Source: Rhyzopertha dominica
Lineage: Eukaryota; Arthropoda; Insecta; Coleoptera; Bostrichidae
Direction of reading: 5' to 3'
Length of the DNA stretch: 64,000 bases
Assembly: GCA_025024175.1 (NCBI GenBank)
Contig: QCXZ01000064.1
Span: 51,233,325-51,297,324, forward strand
A model generated the notes under the pieces. It worked only from the letters and a program-made list of their open reading frames with translations, did no database searches and was not told where the DNA came from. The position numbers and the translations under genes are program-made. Below, one piece after another: positions 44,640-56,964 of this stretch (position 1 is its first letter; each line of letters begins with the position of its first letter).

Positions 44640-44671
44640 AGACGATTAATAATAATAATAATAATAATAAT
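44640..44671 (+). repeat. AAT-repeat tail of the LINE
   Basis: An uninterrupted run of about eight AAT units follows AATAAA by about 10 bp. The dead copy ending near 52930 has a similar but degraded tail, indicating related elements. Confidence 0.8.
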
Positions 44672-45699
44672 TGACCGCTAATTGAACCAGAGAATGTGAA
44701 AACACCAAGGAGTTTCTGGAAGCTTATGTGTGAAATATCTATACTTTGGACCTCAAACGGTATCGCGCTAATTCTCATCTGCGTCTTTGAAAGCTTCCGT
44801 AAGTAGGTTGTTTTAATTAATGCTCATTCAGTAGTCTCTACTGCAACCTCTCTGTACATCCTCGTTTCCCAGATTCATCTACGGCAGGAGCGGGTCCACT
44901 GCAATGATTATATTTGCATAATCCGCTTAGTTGTCAGCCCGCCATTATGGAAATGTGTGTTTATTTATTACGAACGGTGCGCCTGGTCTTTGTTTTAGCC
45001 CCTTTTTGCCAGCGCCCGTTCTCTAGCATTTTTGCTTGGTAGATGCGGCCCTCATCTATCAGCGCTGGTAACTTTGTGTGATTAAATGGGACCATTAACA
45101 CGGCGGAATTAAGGGCGATTTCTTTTAGCACATGAGAAACTCGGGCAAAGAGAGCGAGACATTTTGCAAAGGTAATATACGACTCGTTTTAAAAAGTGAT
45201 CCCAATCCTTATCGTAGTTGCAGTGCTTTTTGGCAGCTGCATTGGAGTATGTCACGACCATGAGCTTTACTTATAGTCACCGAGACTAATAAATTTCTGT
45301 GGAATAATGGAAATCAAGAATAATCGACAGTACCCATTAAAATGCTCTAATGTGATCCCATCATGTCCAAATAAGAAAGAACGCTGCAGAGCTGGAAAAA
45401 GATATAAAGTAACAAAGAAAATAGTCCGGAAGATAAACTAGTTGAAGATGTCTACCACTATATATTGAGCCTAATTATGAAAACACAAGAGATTAAAATA
45501 CAATTTGAATTGAAAATAGAGACTGTCAAAGGTAAATACTCAAACCGGGTGTTATAGTTGTTAACTAAAAAGTTAAGAGAGTCTGGTTAGAATAGAAGCG
45601 AATAAACACATACAACAAATACATTGTGGCCAAAAAGTAGATGGTTTAGTATATCTCATATTTAAACATTCACAAAAAAGCATTTGAGCAAGCTGATCA
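44672..45699. other. Possible conserved non-coding block
   Basis: About 44870-45180 is less AT-rich and holds ATTTGCATAATCC (44912-44924), an octamer (POU) site overlapping a TAATCC (bicoid/Otx-type) site. No gene is recognised. The rest is plain AT-rich sequence. Confidence 0.35.
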
Positions 45700-45893
45700 G
45701 GTGAAAATTAGAAACTGCAATGCACTAGAATAGCCTGGGGTGGTTTACAGCTTCCGACAAGTTCGTAAATGCGCTTATGTGGTGCACAGCTGTGGCAATA
45801 GAACTGTAACAGCAGGCAATATAGACAAAGCTGAAAAGAAGAGGATAAGAAGAAGAATAAACAGTTTCCATGATGTGCGTTAGGGACCGAACA
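45700..45893 (-). other. 3' LTR start of a BEL/Pao element
   Basis: On the minus strand the purine-rich GGAGGGCGGGA is followed by TGTTCGGTCCC at 45893. This is the typical polypurine-tract/LTR junction about 120 bp after a BEL/Pao pol stop. The LTR's far end was not found. Confidence 0.65.
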
Positions 45894-46013
45894 TCCCGCC
45901 CTCCTTGAAAGTAATAACTTTTAGAATAGAACTAAGCATAATCAGGGTATAAATTAACATTTAAACTAAGTGACCAAATATCTCTGAAGTAATGAGATTA
46001 AGTACTATAACAG

Positions 46014-46913
46014 TTACTCGTTCAAAGGAAGTATACATAATTTGTTGACTCTACTCATCACTACATTTGAAACTAGACACACCGTCACTGCACGCACAAT
46101 TTGGCTTTTACAAGGATGGACATCAATTATGCGCCCTAATTACCACTTCCCGGGGCTTTTACTCAAGGGCGGATCCAGCTTTCAGATCAGGAGGGGGTCA
46201 TCTAGTCAGGACGGGCTACAATTTATTAAAATAATCTAATTGAAAAAGAAATAGCATTTTATTGTTATAAGTTGAAATAATTTTAATCAAATAGCAAAAT
46301 TATTTTTTCGTTTTTTATCTGCTTGCGAAACGGATTGTAACTTCAATCCACTTCAGTCGCTATGTTTCTCTGAAGGCACAGTTCAGTTCAAAAACTTAGG
46401 AATTCATTAAATGAACAAATGAAACTAACAATAACGTGTTGTTTTTATCTCATTAAAGAAATGAATTCGTTGAGTAATGGTGAAAACAATCAATGATAAT
46501 AAAATTAAATCGTCACAGGTAAGGCACTAAGGGTTGACATCCAATCCAATTCAGTTTCCCCTCAAAACTATGTTGCCGGGAATAAATTGCGACGTTGTGT
46601 TTTTTTTTATTAAAAACAGTTAAAAGTGCGTGTTGTTCATGCATGTATGCGCTCGCCATTATAGAAAGTAATTATTTTACAAAGTATATTAATTACATTA
46701 GAAAAATTATTAGTGGTCGAACTATACCTAGCCCCTGACCCCCATGACCCCCCCCCTGGATCCGCCCTTGCTTTTACTGTCCTCGCACACAATGACCAGT
46801 TGTTTGACCTGCAACTGCGGCGATATCAGTTCTTCCAAAAGTGCTGCTTCAGACTTTGAAATAACTGCCATAGAAAGCGAGCACGGGGGTCTTGAGTTGT
46901 AGATTACCTTCAT
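46014..46913 (-). pseudogene. BEL/Pao integrase C-terminus, split by a hAT element
   Basis: Minus-strand translation from 46913 to 46771 reads ...LQVKQLVIVCEDSKS, and from 46155 down to the TAA at 46014 it reads PGKW then LGRIIDVHPCKSQIVRAVTV and NKLCILPLNE. This is the conserved C-terminal domain of BEL/Pao integrase (W-x-LGR-I-x-x-VHPG and the closing KLCLLP). A stop follows PGKW. The 607-bp hAT element lies between the two parts. The 3' LTR start follows at 45893. Confidence 0.85.
46164..46770. mobile_element. 607-bp non-autonomous hAT element
   Basis: The perfect 15-bp inverted ends are CAAGGGCGGATCCAG, followed by G-rich subterminal tracts. CTTTTACT at 46156-46163 is repeated exactly at 46771-46778, the 8-bp target duplication. 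No coding capacity. It was inserted into a BEL/Pao integrase remnant, so it is younger than that element. Confidence 0.95.
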
Positions 46914-49080
46914 TTGACATAGAAGAGTTGCTAATTTTTCGTAGGTTAATTTTTAATTTTTAATAAAACAGGTAGTGTGTAAATTGGTTTTGAGAGATAG
47001 GGTTATGTTAAATATATAAAATTGATTTATTCTTATAAATACAAAACAATTAGGGACATTTTGATACCATGTTCATATTTACAGAAATATTCCACAGTTT
47101 AGACTAAAGCTTTATGTTTTTCAATTGAATTTTTTTGTTATTATTTGTTATTGAAAGCTTTTTCTGCTCTCATGAACGCTTATCTGTTGCGTCCCCAATA
47201 GAAGATCCTGTCCACGCATATGGAGAGATGAGTTACATTAGGGCCACCTGAGATTCCAGCAGATTGCATTGGAGGGGTGGATGATAGTTTTAGAACAATA
47301 AAGTAGGCCCTCAGAAACATAGTGGTACTGAAAATGATGAAAATTCACTAAAGATCTTGTAGTTTAAAAAATTAGTACACCTTTGAAAAGCTTTATCGTC
47401 AAAACTATTGGTCCTGCAATACTGGTTCTGGTGGAAATTTTGTCTACTCTAAAAGTGAATAAGACGGCCGTTGCCAAAAAGCAGTTCTTTTGAGCCAAAT
47501 TCGACAAAATCTGAAAAATGGTCGAAAAATCAGAAATACCTGATTACAACAGATTAAGGAAAGTTTTATAAGAGGCGTTTTGCCAGCTCATGCTAATGAT
47601 TAATAAAAAATATCGTAATGTAATTCAGCACCAAACACATATTACATATTACTATTTAGCGCTAAACGAACACTATTTGATTGCATAATAAACAATTTGA
47701 AAAGTCTACGTGCTCAAGCAATGGAGCCGATACATCAGGGATATCAGCCGCAGTAGCATCAGCAAGCAGTTCTTATTTCCATCACCACGTCAGCAAAGTT
47801 TAATTTTCTCTACTTATTTCTCACACAGTAAAGTACTCATTATTGTCGTTGCTCTAAACAAACCATTGTGTACGTTCGGGGTTAGGTNTATTCAATTCAC
47901 TTGCTTCGCCTGCACATCCAAAGATCACATTTCGTTCGATGCAAATTCGAAGCTGTAAATTTTACAACGCGAGCATNCCTAGCTTACGGCCCTTTGTTTT
48001 GGGTGCTCCAATTAGCTAGTACAGAAAAACTAAACCTGATGTAAAGCCGTCGCGTTGGCAGTGGCGCAAATATACGTGGAATGAAATTTCAGTCGTTAAA
48101 ATCCAATTACCTTTGCGAAGGGTGCTGAAACGCTGTAAAGTCCGAGTGAACATAAAATACAGAGTTGTATGTAGGACCGGTGCGGTGGTGGCAGGCTGCT
48201 GCAGTTCTGGCTACTGCAACTCTCGTGACGAATGCTCATAGGCACATTCATAGCTGACAAATTCTTTTTCTTGCACTTTGTAGGAATGTTATTTAGTCCA
48301 AAAACAACCTTCTGCCCTCGGAAGTCCTCCAATGTGATACCTAACATAAACAAACGCGTACAATATACATTATTTTATCGTGTATCCAATGCGCTACTCA
48401 GAGTAGGTACGTTCCGTTTAAAATAACAAGATTGTAATTACATAGTATCGTATCTCAGTCAGTTGGTAATGAATTTTTTTTATTATCACCATTAGATCCT
48501 TGTTGAATAGGCTTTTCGAACACGTGACTTTCGAAATGGCCTGTCAAAATTGTGCTGCATCTAACGCGTTGTCATAGAAATCCCATTACTTAATGCTAAC
48601 GTGAGTCACTAGAGCCATTCGATTCAATTCAAATTCAATTCAATTCGTTCAATGAATCGCGTGGATTCGGACCATTCAAGTCGTTCAGGAATCATTGCCG
48701 AGAATGAGTTACAGAGTTGTTAGACCTGCTTAAACACAGCTGGAGCTGCAATATGCCCCGTAACAGTGGCAGTGTTGCAATGACAATTGTAGGCGTTTTA
48801 GGACATGTGACCATATGATGTAACTATAAAATAGCAGCGGAAGGGTAAACAAATCCATTATTTTTCAATGCTCTTGAAGGTTGCGATTTTATTATACAAT
48901 TTAAAATAGTATTCCCTAAGTTAAATTATTTAAGTTAACACAATATTCAAGGTGACTACCTTACATGATCAAGATAAAGCGATACAAGCGACACGTGGAC
49001 GAGGAAGTTGCCATAGTGTAAAATATTCTAAACAACTAGCTATATTGACAATATTTAAACATGAAGAAATAATAGGAACG
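46914..49080. other. Unassigned sequence
   Basis: It includes N bases at 47888 and 47977 and a run of ATTCAATTC repeats at 48620-48655. No gene or complete element is recognised. Confidence 0.35.
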
Positions 49081-49400
49081 ATGGTTGCAGGAATTTAAAT
49101 GGTACGCAACCGCCATCAGCCTAGCCAACACGTCTTCAGGAGTGCAAACTGCAATCTTCATGACTGTTATTGGACCTGNCGCAGCTAAAATTTATAATAC
49201 GTTTAACCTGCGTCAAGAAAAAGAAGCAAAATTAGTCGAAGAATATGTTGTCCAATACTTTTGTGCCAAAAATAAATATCACATACGAAAGATATGTTTT
49301 ATAGAACAACGTTGACAAGGCGAACCATTCGATGAAGTTCTAACTGTACTAAAAGCAAAAATTAGCACAGCGAATTTCGACCACTTCAAGGGAGAATATG
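49081..49400 (+). pseudogene. Gag fragment of an LTR retrotransposon
   Basis: The translation contains QTAIFMTVIGPxAAKIYNTF, then KLVEEYVVQYFCAKNKYHIRK and FIEQR. After a stop it continues GEPFDEVLTVLKAKI. This pattern (IGxxxxxIYNTF ... F..YC..KKN...R..FF.R.Q..GE.FD.F) is that of Gag in one common group of insect Ty3 elements. A stop and one N (49179) interrupt it. No protease or pol follows. Confidence 0.65.
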
Positions 49401-50705
49401 CAAAATTAATGGGAATATCGCGAGTATCTCCCAAAGCTTCTAACCATGATTCAGGACAGGGTCCTGAGAGTACAGCTTTAATACTCATTATAATTCGCAA
49501 TTATTCGAAACATATTTGTTTTCGTAGAACACGGGTAAATAAATCTTGCAGTCCTACACTTCTCAAATGATGCAGGCCGGTTGATCTTAATTGATTTAGA
49601 GTTGTTCTTATGGATCGTGAATTGAAAGTGACAGCAGTTTGTCCTCACCCCATATAAATATGTTGTGCCCTCGTCGCGTCGTCTCGTCAACCGTCAATTA
49701 TGGATGAGGCACGAACAAGGCTGATTCATTAGCTGCAAGACGAGTCAAACGAATCAAGGCATGAGTCGTTCAATTTGAACGAATTGGTCATGAACCACAT
49801 CAAGAACGACCCAACTCTATCAGTCACGCCTCGGTTTCCACGGTTTCGTATGCGCACCCTATGCGGGTGCCCCTCGGAAGCCATGTTGGATGACGTAATT
49901 TTAAAAAGCCTAATTCTAACCAAAATAATATAACCTCTTTCTTTGTTTGTGTTTCGTTGATATTACTATGGCATAAACAAATTAAAAAAGTAAATAAATC
50001 AATGTCATCTCGTTGTTAACATGTTGCTTGTAACGCTTTATATTTTAATCTAGTAAGCACTGCCCTTAGCGTTAACATTTATGGTTTGTTCATATTGTGT
50101 GTAGTCACTTTATTTGCCGAATGCACTCTGTATATTGTATCATTAAAGAAGTGGAATAACATTTACATGGTATATTTCACACAGTTCTGATGAAATAATT
50201 TTAGAGTAGTGGTACATTAGTATTTTTGTTTTAATTCGACGTACGCACGCTGTTTAGAACACGGTCGTTCCGTTTAAAATGATTGTGGCTAGTAGGTCAG
50301 TGAGTTATTGATTCCTAAATTTTATTATCACCGTTATATTCCTCTTTGAAAACTAAAAAAAAACTTTCCCACTATTCTACGACTTCAAATAAAACATGTG
50401 AATATCATGTATTACCATAAGAGATGTTTATTTAAGTAATAGGCCTACATATGTATTGAAAAGGTATTGCCAGCTTTGACAAGGTTCGAACCGTGACCTT
50501 GATTACTATACTCCGATCACCAAACAGATGGAGTGATCATGATGTGTGCTCTTCACTTAATTTCTAACCTCTAATCATTTCATAATTTTTTAGTTAATTG
50601 TTCAGTAGCCAAAAATTTGTTATAAAGATTAAATCAGACTTGAATAAAATAAAATTCAATTTATGGTCCTCGCCACTTTCCACACACTCAATCGACAATG
50701 CGTGT
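49401..50705. other. Unassigned sequence
   Basis: GTTCAATTTGAACGAA near 49768 is a short near-palindrome. A GGTTCGAACC motif near 50483 resembles a tRNA B box but does not fold as a tRNA. No gene is recognised. Confidence 0.35.
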
Positions 50706-51096
50706 CTAACAAATTTTGCAAACGGCCCACATTTTCCTCAATTTTGAATGACAAATATCCTCCAAATTGAGGTTCATCGGATACCCCTTCACATCCCTCC
50801 TTAAACGTCTTAAACCAACTCGAAATTCGAGAATGGAAAGCAGCTGAGTATTCGTCATTGCAGAGGTGTCGGTGAGATTCTTGTCGAGTTTTTCACAGAA
50901 TTTGACGGCTAACCGTTGCTCGAGTGAGTCCTCCATTGCACATCGCAATACAGGTGATAAGATAGGGTACACGAAAACAACCATCCTGACGCTCCCACAG
51001 TTGGATAGCTGAATCATCTCTCTACCTAACCCGGTCATACGACCAGTAAAAGCGCGACAAAAAAACAATTGCATTACTTACCGGGCAGACCCTGTA
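50706..51096 (-). pseudogene. Mariner-type transposon 5' end and N-terminal transposase fragment
   Basis: On the minus strand, TACAGGGTCTGCCCGGTAAG starts at the TA of 51095-51096, as for a mariner-type terminus at a TA target. About 150 bp in, MEDSLEQRLAVKFCEKLDKN begins a frame like the N-terminal helix-turn-helix of mariner transposases (EQRxxIKFxxKLGKxxTET...). The LEFRVGLRRLRRDVKG segment parallels the FEWxKRFKEGREDV region. The DDD catalytic part is missing. A long leader frame precedes the ATG. Confidence 0.65.
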
Positions 51097-51112
51097 TAAG
51101 GCCTATTACCCC

Positions 51113-51189
51113 AACTTTTTATTTATATGACGTTTCGACCTCTAATTCAGGTCTTTCTCAAATATATCTTTCGTCTTTATTTTATAACT
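51113..51189 (-). other. Hairpin motif resembling Penelope-type terminal sequence
   Basis: On the minus strand the hairpin GACCT-GAATTAG-AGGTC is followed by GAAACGTC. Motifs of the form hairpin plus CGAAACGTC are common at termini of Penelope-like elements. The hammerhead core CUGANGA is not intact here. The family assignment is inference. Confidence 0.3.
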
Positions 51190-52930
51190 GACATAATGAG
51201 AATGTTGTAATTACGCACTGCGTAACTCCTGTCTATAACCTATCTAATCATAACTTAGTATTTTGTGTTGTAAAGTATGCTGCTCTTAAACCTTTTTCTA
51301 AATTTGTTACTATAAGAGATGTTAAAAACTTGGATGAGAGGCAATTTTACAATGATTTACGCTCCATACCTTGGAAAATATTATACGATGTGGAAAACGT
51401 AAATAAAAAATCAACTTTTTGAATGACAATATTTTTACATTGTTGGATTTACATGCCCCTCTTAAAATAATCAAGGTGACGAAGAAGAAGGCTTCATGGT
51501 TAACTGATAATTTGAAATATATTATATCTCTTCGTGATGCAGCTCTTAAAAAATTTAAACGTACTAGTAATGTTGAGCATTGGAACTATTACAAACAGCT
51601 TCGAAATTGTGCTACAATGTTATGCCGCAAAGAAAAAAGAATTTATTACAGCAGACGTTTTCAGGATAACCTGTCTAGGTCTTGGAAATGCCATAAAAAG
51701 CTAGGTATATGTTCTTCAAACTCTTCAAACACATCTTTACCTATTTGGTTAACTGACGTTAGTAATTAAAACGACTATTTCATTAATAGCATACCTACCT
51801 TAGAACCTGATGAAGACATTATAACTTACTTTCAGGAAAATACTCTTGTAACAAACGAAGATTCAAAACTAGTTTTTGTACCTGTGACAGGATATTGTGG
51901 CAAAATTGATCACTACAATTAAAACGAGTGCTGCTGGGGTCGATAGTCTCAGCATTTACATAATTAAACTGTGTTCTCCATATCTGATGCCTTTCATAAC
52001 ACATATTATTAATTACTGTATTATAAATATTCTAAAATATATGGAAGCACGCTTGCGTAATACCTACTCCTAAAGTAAGTGATCCATAGAATTTAAGTGA
52101 TTTCAGACCAATAAGTATATTACCAGCTTTATCTAAAGTACTAGAAAAAATTATTCAAAAACAATTATCTAGTCATTTGAAGAGATACAATATTTTACCC
52201 GAAACACAAACCGGTTTTCGCTCTGGACATAGTTGCAGTACTGCACTTTCGAATGCAGTTGATGATATACTGAATGCTACAGACAAGGGTCTTCTGACAT
52301 TAATGGTATCACTGGATATTAAATCATAATATGATGGTGAGTATACTAAATCACATTGGATTAAGTGAGCAGGCAACAAACTTTTTTCGGGATTATTGAT
52401 CAAATAGGAAACAAACCGTACCATTGAATAATGTACAATCGAATTGCCTCTATGTCACAAGAGGAGTCCCTCAGGAATCCATTTTAGGTCCACTTCTCTT
52501 TATAATTAACACACGAACGCTACGTAATTGCCTCCATCATTGCAAAATCATGTCATATGCTGATGATACTCAGGTCTACATGTCCTTTCCGCCCGCAAAT
52601 GTAGCCCTTAGTATTAATAAATTTAATGAAGATCTATTCCAGCTATTAATTACCTCTAAAGCCCATGTCCTGATGTTAAACCCCAAAAATTAGATCTTGA
52701 GAGCACAATAAATATATTAGGGCTAACTATAGATCAAAATTTGCGTTTAAAAAACATATTTCAAAATGCCTTCAAAGGTCCTATTTAATATCTTACCCAC
52801 TCAAGCTCATTTATTTTGTTTTGTTGTGTATTATGGGTTAAATGGTAGAACAGTGTGAATCGGAGTGGTTCGATGCGCAACTTTAATATATTTTTTTGTT
52901 ATCATGATACACAATAAAGACGTTTATTAT
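51190..52930 (+). pseudogene. Dead LINE related to the intact two-ORF copy
   Basis: Plus-strand translation in several frames shows the end of an endonuclease (LSNHNLVF), then FVTIRDVKNLDERQF, KKKASWLTDNLK, then RT motifs LSDFRPISILPALSKVLEKII, QTGFRSGHSCSTAL, GVPQESILGPLLF (normally GVPQGS) and YADDTQVYMSF, and a shortened thumb. It ends with an AATAAA near 52913 and a degraded TTATTATTA tail. Many stops and frameshifts make it non-functional. The 5' end is missing. Confidence 0.9.
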
Positions 52931-55900
52931 TATTATTATGATTATTATTATAATTATTATTAATATTATAAATTGACATTAAATTAATTTGACATTAACA
53001 ATTTGATAATAACCTTTGAGTTTCTTCTATCCCTATTGTTACGTTGATGGTAAATGTGAATGTGTGAGGGTTAGGGTGTGTGCATGTGTTGCAGATGCAT
53101 TCGGGTATGCTTCGTTTTTTCCTGTTTTTCTAGCGCAGATTAGCAATTTGGGATGGCGTATGCAAGGAGTATCGATTGCTTGTATGAACGTTTGCATCTG
53201 GAGTACTTCGTATCGGCATTTTAAACTATTTCCGCCCGTAGCTATTCAGTTTATGCTTCGGATACTGCTGTTGCGGACGTATAAGCGGGGGCATGCAAAG
53301 AAAATATCGGGCTGCGGTCACTTTTCGCTCCAGGGCGCGAACGTTTCCAACCCTTTTCATCTGCGCGATATCGAGCGTAGTAAAGAACAATTTTCCGACC
53401 CAATTGAGTGCTGGATCAAGAATATATCGTGACGAGTCAATCTGAATTGGATATGTGCGTTGCCTCGGGTCAAACAGAGGATGGAATTACAAACNTNGGT
53501 CTATCGATCTGTTAATTGTTCGCGTTCAACCGTGATCTAGTACGTCCAGCTTATTTTTAAATGAAATGGAAATATGCGTCGTAATACTGCGCAGACGTTC
53601 GGCTAGGATCTACCAATCAATGGATTTATGTCCAGTTCAATTCCTCGCATTTCCTTACGGCAATGTCTGGTTGCGTGCCACTTGCGATCAAAGACTATCC
53701 TTTATGGAAACTGACAGTTTCCTCAGCTGCGCAGGAAATGAAAGATGGCAGAAAATAGAGAAATAGGATATGCTTTCTGAATGTAATGAATCCAGCTGCT
53801 TTGCTCTCATTTCATCTATTTTACCATTTACACTTTATTGCCAAGTTTAACTATTACTATTAGTTGCATAGATGTCTATATTAATAATAATAAATTGTAT
53901 ACACAGAATATCTATAAACTGGAATATATTTTATAGAAGATAGAAAAATACAATGTAAAATAATATTAAACTAAACAGTAATGTAAAATTGGGAAAATAC
54001 CTAATACAAAACATACATAACTGGAGAAACCAAAAAGAAATCTCAAATATAAGAGCTAGTTTGAAATTAATTATCTTGTGCATCAAACAGGCAACCAAAA
54101 ATAAATTTATTGAATGCACCTTTTGATGACGTGATCTCCCTAAAATACAGATTGTAAAATTTGTACATACAATACGAAAAAGACCTTTGGAATAGAGCAG
54201 GACAAGATACGAGTTGGCCTGACCTTACGTTGAAAAGAATGTACTTCGTTGCGAAAACTTAACATGTTGTACAAATAAGCAGGTTCCTTGCTGGTATTTA
54301 TACTATAGAAAGATCTGACACTTTGCATAGGGGGGCTAGATGATATTACACTTATATATTATTTTAATTTATAGTATGGTCTATCAATGTAGTGAAAGCA
54401 TATTTGACGATATTGTGATATCTGGCGTATGCTGTTTGTGACAACTCTAGGAGCTATACCTGAAACTACCTTGCAATCAGGAAACATTCCTGCCTAAACC
54501 ACGTTAAAGTTAATACCTAAGGCAGTCACCTCTGATAAGGTAGAATTGTCAAGTGAATAATGAATTAATCGTTTTTCTTGAAATGCAGATATTTCAAATA
54601 CGTACTTTGAAACAGATTGATATTCTATAATATTTTGATTATAGCAATGAGCACTAACGCTATTATTTGCAAACATAAATTTGTGAAGGTTTACTCATTT
54701 TATTACACATAAAACTGTAAATTAAATACACAAAGCATCGAGTATATGCATCTAAAGATGTCATGATAAACATAATTTTAAAATTCTAAAATCATTTATT
54801 ACTAACTAACCTGATTGCACTTTGCGATTCATGATCTACAGGATTTAATAGATCATACGCGGGTTTTTTCTTAATAATGATTTTTGGTATTAACTTCCCT
54901 TGTACTTACCTACATTTTACTTTTGAATTGCCATTTTATTTTTGTTTCTGAAAACTTTCACTTCATTCTAACTTCTCTATTTTTTCTATTTCCTTGCTGT
55001 AAATACCAATTTGAAGAACATTTTATTGTAACCAACAGAAAGTAATACTGAAAAAAAATCAATGACTGCATAATATATTTTTCGTTGTGTATACTCACTT
55101 TTAATATAGGAGAGTTTTCAGTCAATGAAGCACCTTAAATACAACTCACGATGCGCTTCTAATATCATTCAGTTCATTTTAAACACATTACAGGATGAAC
55201 ATGTACTACCTAAGTGTAGTATACTTCAAACAAACCTTTTTGTGTCGCATATCTTTTTACAAACTTCTCATTTCATAGGTAAAAAGGCTATACAAGTAAC
55301 CTACAACTTATAAATTACATATTAAAATAGTTCTTTGGCTGTGTATAATAACTTATTATCCTGACGCCATCTGGAACGAGCGCGCTTAAGCCCAAGGTTG
55401 ATACATACTAGATTAGGTGGCCTCGTAATTAGGGATGATGTCACGAGATGCCTGCCGTACAAGCTGTGTGTGAATGTTTTAATGGTTATTTAACGGTTCT
55501 GTCGTTCGTAAAAGGCTTGTTGGCCGTTTTTCTGTTTACAAAGCGTTAAAATTTGCCAGATTATTGTTTAGAGTGTACTGTTACCGTACCAATTATTGGT
55601 GGATAACTTTTGGCTAACAATAAATGGGGGTTCAATTAAAACTGTGAGAATTCCAACGTTCATTGCAAGAACGTCAATATTGAATTATATCAGATGCCAG
55701 GGATGATATAGAGTGCAAAAATAGCTTCTCTCAAGTAAAGAAAATCACTTTCCTTTTTTGTTTCCAAATGATGCACTACTTCAGAGAATATCGATAAGAA
55801 AAATGACGCAAAAATTGCAAGAATATGCCGCAAGCATTTCAAAGCATATGATTGATAAAAAGACATTCGGGATAAAGTTATAAGGACAGAGTTGAGGCGT

Positions 55901-56964
55901 ATGTTAAATAGCACAGGTAAGGTTTTCTTGTTATTCGTATGTATGTACCTATTGTTGTACATATATCATTTTTAACCGTACCTCATTTGTGGTTGAAGCA
56001 GTCAGACAAAAAGTTAGATCAAGCTAACACACCAAGACACACAAGAGTTGAAGTAAAAAAAGGAAAGATCTAGTAACAGATTTAATCAAGGATTTTCCTC
56101 GTTTCACATCAGTAATTATTACTGACAAGGTGACAAGGGCACTGTAACGAAAATGAGAAGCTCTAGCAAAAGAGAATGATTTGCGAAAAGAACTGGTATT
56201 TTAAATATTTTTAGTACTCGAAAATACAGCTCTAGTTCAAGTAATAATCATAGAGCCAATTTATTACACTGAACTGTAAAATAAATAATTTTTTCTTAAA
56301 TATGTAATTTTACTTGCACATCTTAAATGATTCTAGTGATTTTTTTTGAATCACCAATTATCACCCCATGAAGTTCATTTGAGTGGCGAACTCCAATTTA
56401 AAACAAGCTGTGAAAGAAAGTCTTAATTAAAGATAATAATAAATTAGTAAATTGTTATCTTTGTTTCGAGATATTTGTCACGGGCTTCCTATCATTATTA
56501 TCATTATATTCGTGCCACTCATCTTCTGGCGTTCATCTTAGCCGAGCACATACTTGCCTGTGAGATAGTTCACTTTGTCCTTTTGCTGAGAGTATTCACT
56601 CTTTAATAGCGAATAGTAAATCCATAACATCAATGATTTTAATTTTTCACGTATTTGATTGACGTATACAATAACAGTAACTTATGAAATGGACGAATTT
56701 CTGTTTTTAGTTGTCATTCGTGGAAACTATTGTACACGATTTTATAAATTTTCCTGGATGTTTCAGGTAACAAATGCAGTGGAGCTATCTTTGCTGCATT
56801 TTTAATATCTGTAGGAGTATACTGCTTTTCTTTTTTTACACTTTTTTCTTCTAATTTCGGGCAAAATTAACGCATAAAATAGCTTGACTTTTGAATTTGT
56901 TTTTGACGAAAACAAATTTGTTTTGGTCTCAAATGATTACAACACTCGTTCACTACGTATTATA
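52931..56964. other. Unassigned sequence
   Basis: About 53030-53430 is GC-richer and has a 138-codon plus-strand frame (53016-53432) without a recognised domain. Shorter frames elsewhere carry no motif. Nothing else could be supported in about 4 kb. Confidence 0.35.

Larger units (their letters stand above)
40515..44671 (+). mobile_element. Nearly intact two-ORF LINE
   Basis: ORF1 (40710-41396) and ORF2 (41588-44389) are both open, separated by 191 bp. The 3' untranslated region ends with ATGAAATAAAGACG and an AAT trinucleotide tail (about 44645-44671). The 5' boundary is uncertain; GTCAGAGTAGTGTGTG near 40522 is a plausible start. No target duplication was found. Three N bases lie in ORF2 (42758, 42797, 43148). 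An L1-like coiled-coil/RRM ORF1 with an APE-type endonuclease plus RT ORF2 and a short tandem-repeat tail fits several insect Jockey/CR1-group clades; which one is not resolved. Confidence 0.9.

Noticed and set aside
50475..50540. tRNA or SINE head with a GGTTCGAACC B box
   Set aside because: No T-arm stem with a 7-base loop and no consistent anticodon arm could be drawn on either strand.
51128..51165. Second hammerhead ribozyme (minus strand, CTGAATT...GAAAC)
   Set aside because: The CUGANGA core is broken (CUGAAUU) and stem I does not pair; kept only as a weak Penelope-type motif.
53016..53432. 138-codon plus-strand frame
   Set aside because: It sits in GC-richer sequence, has no recognised domain and no splice or promoter support; left as unassigned.
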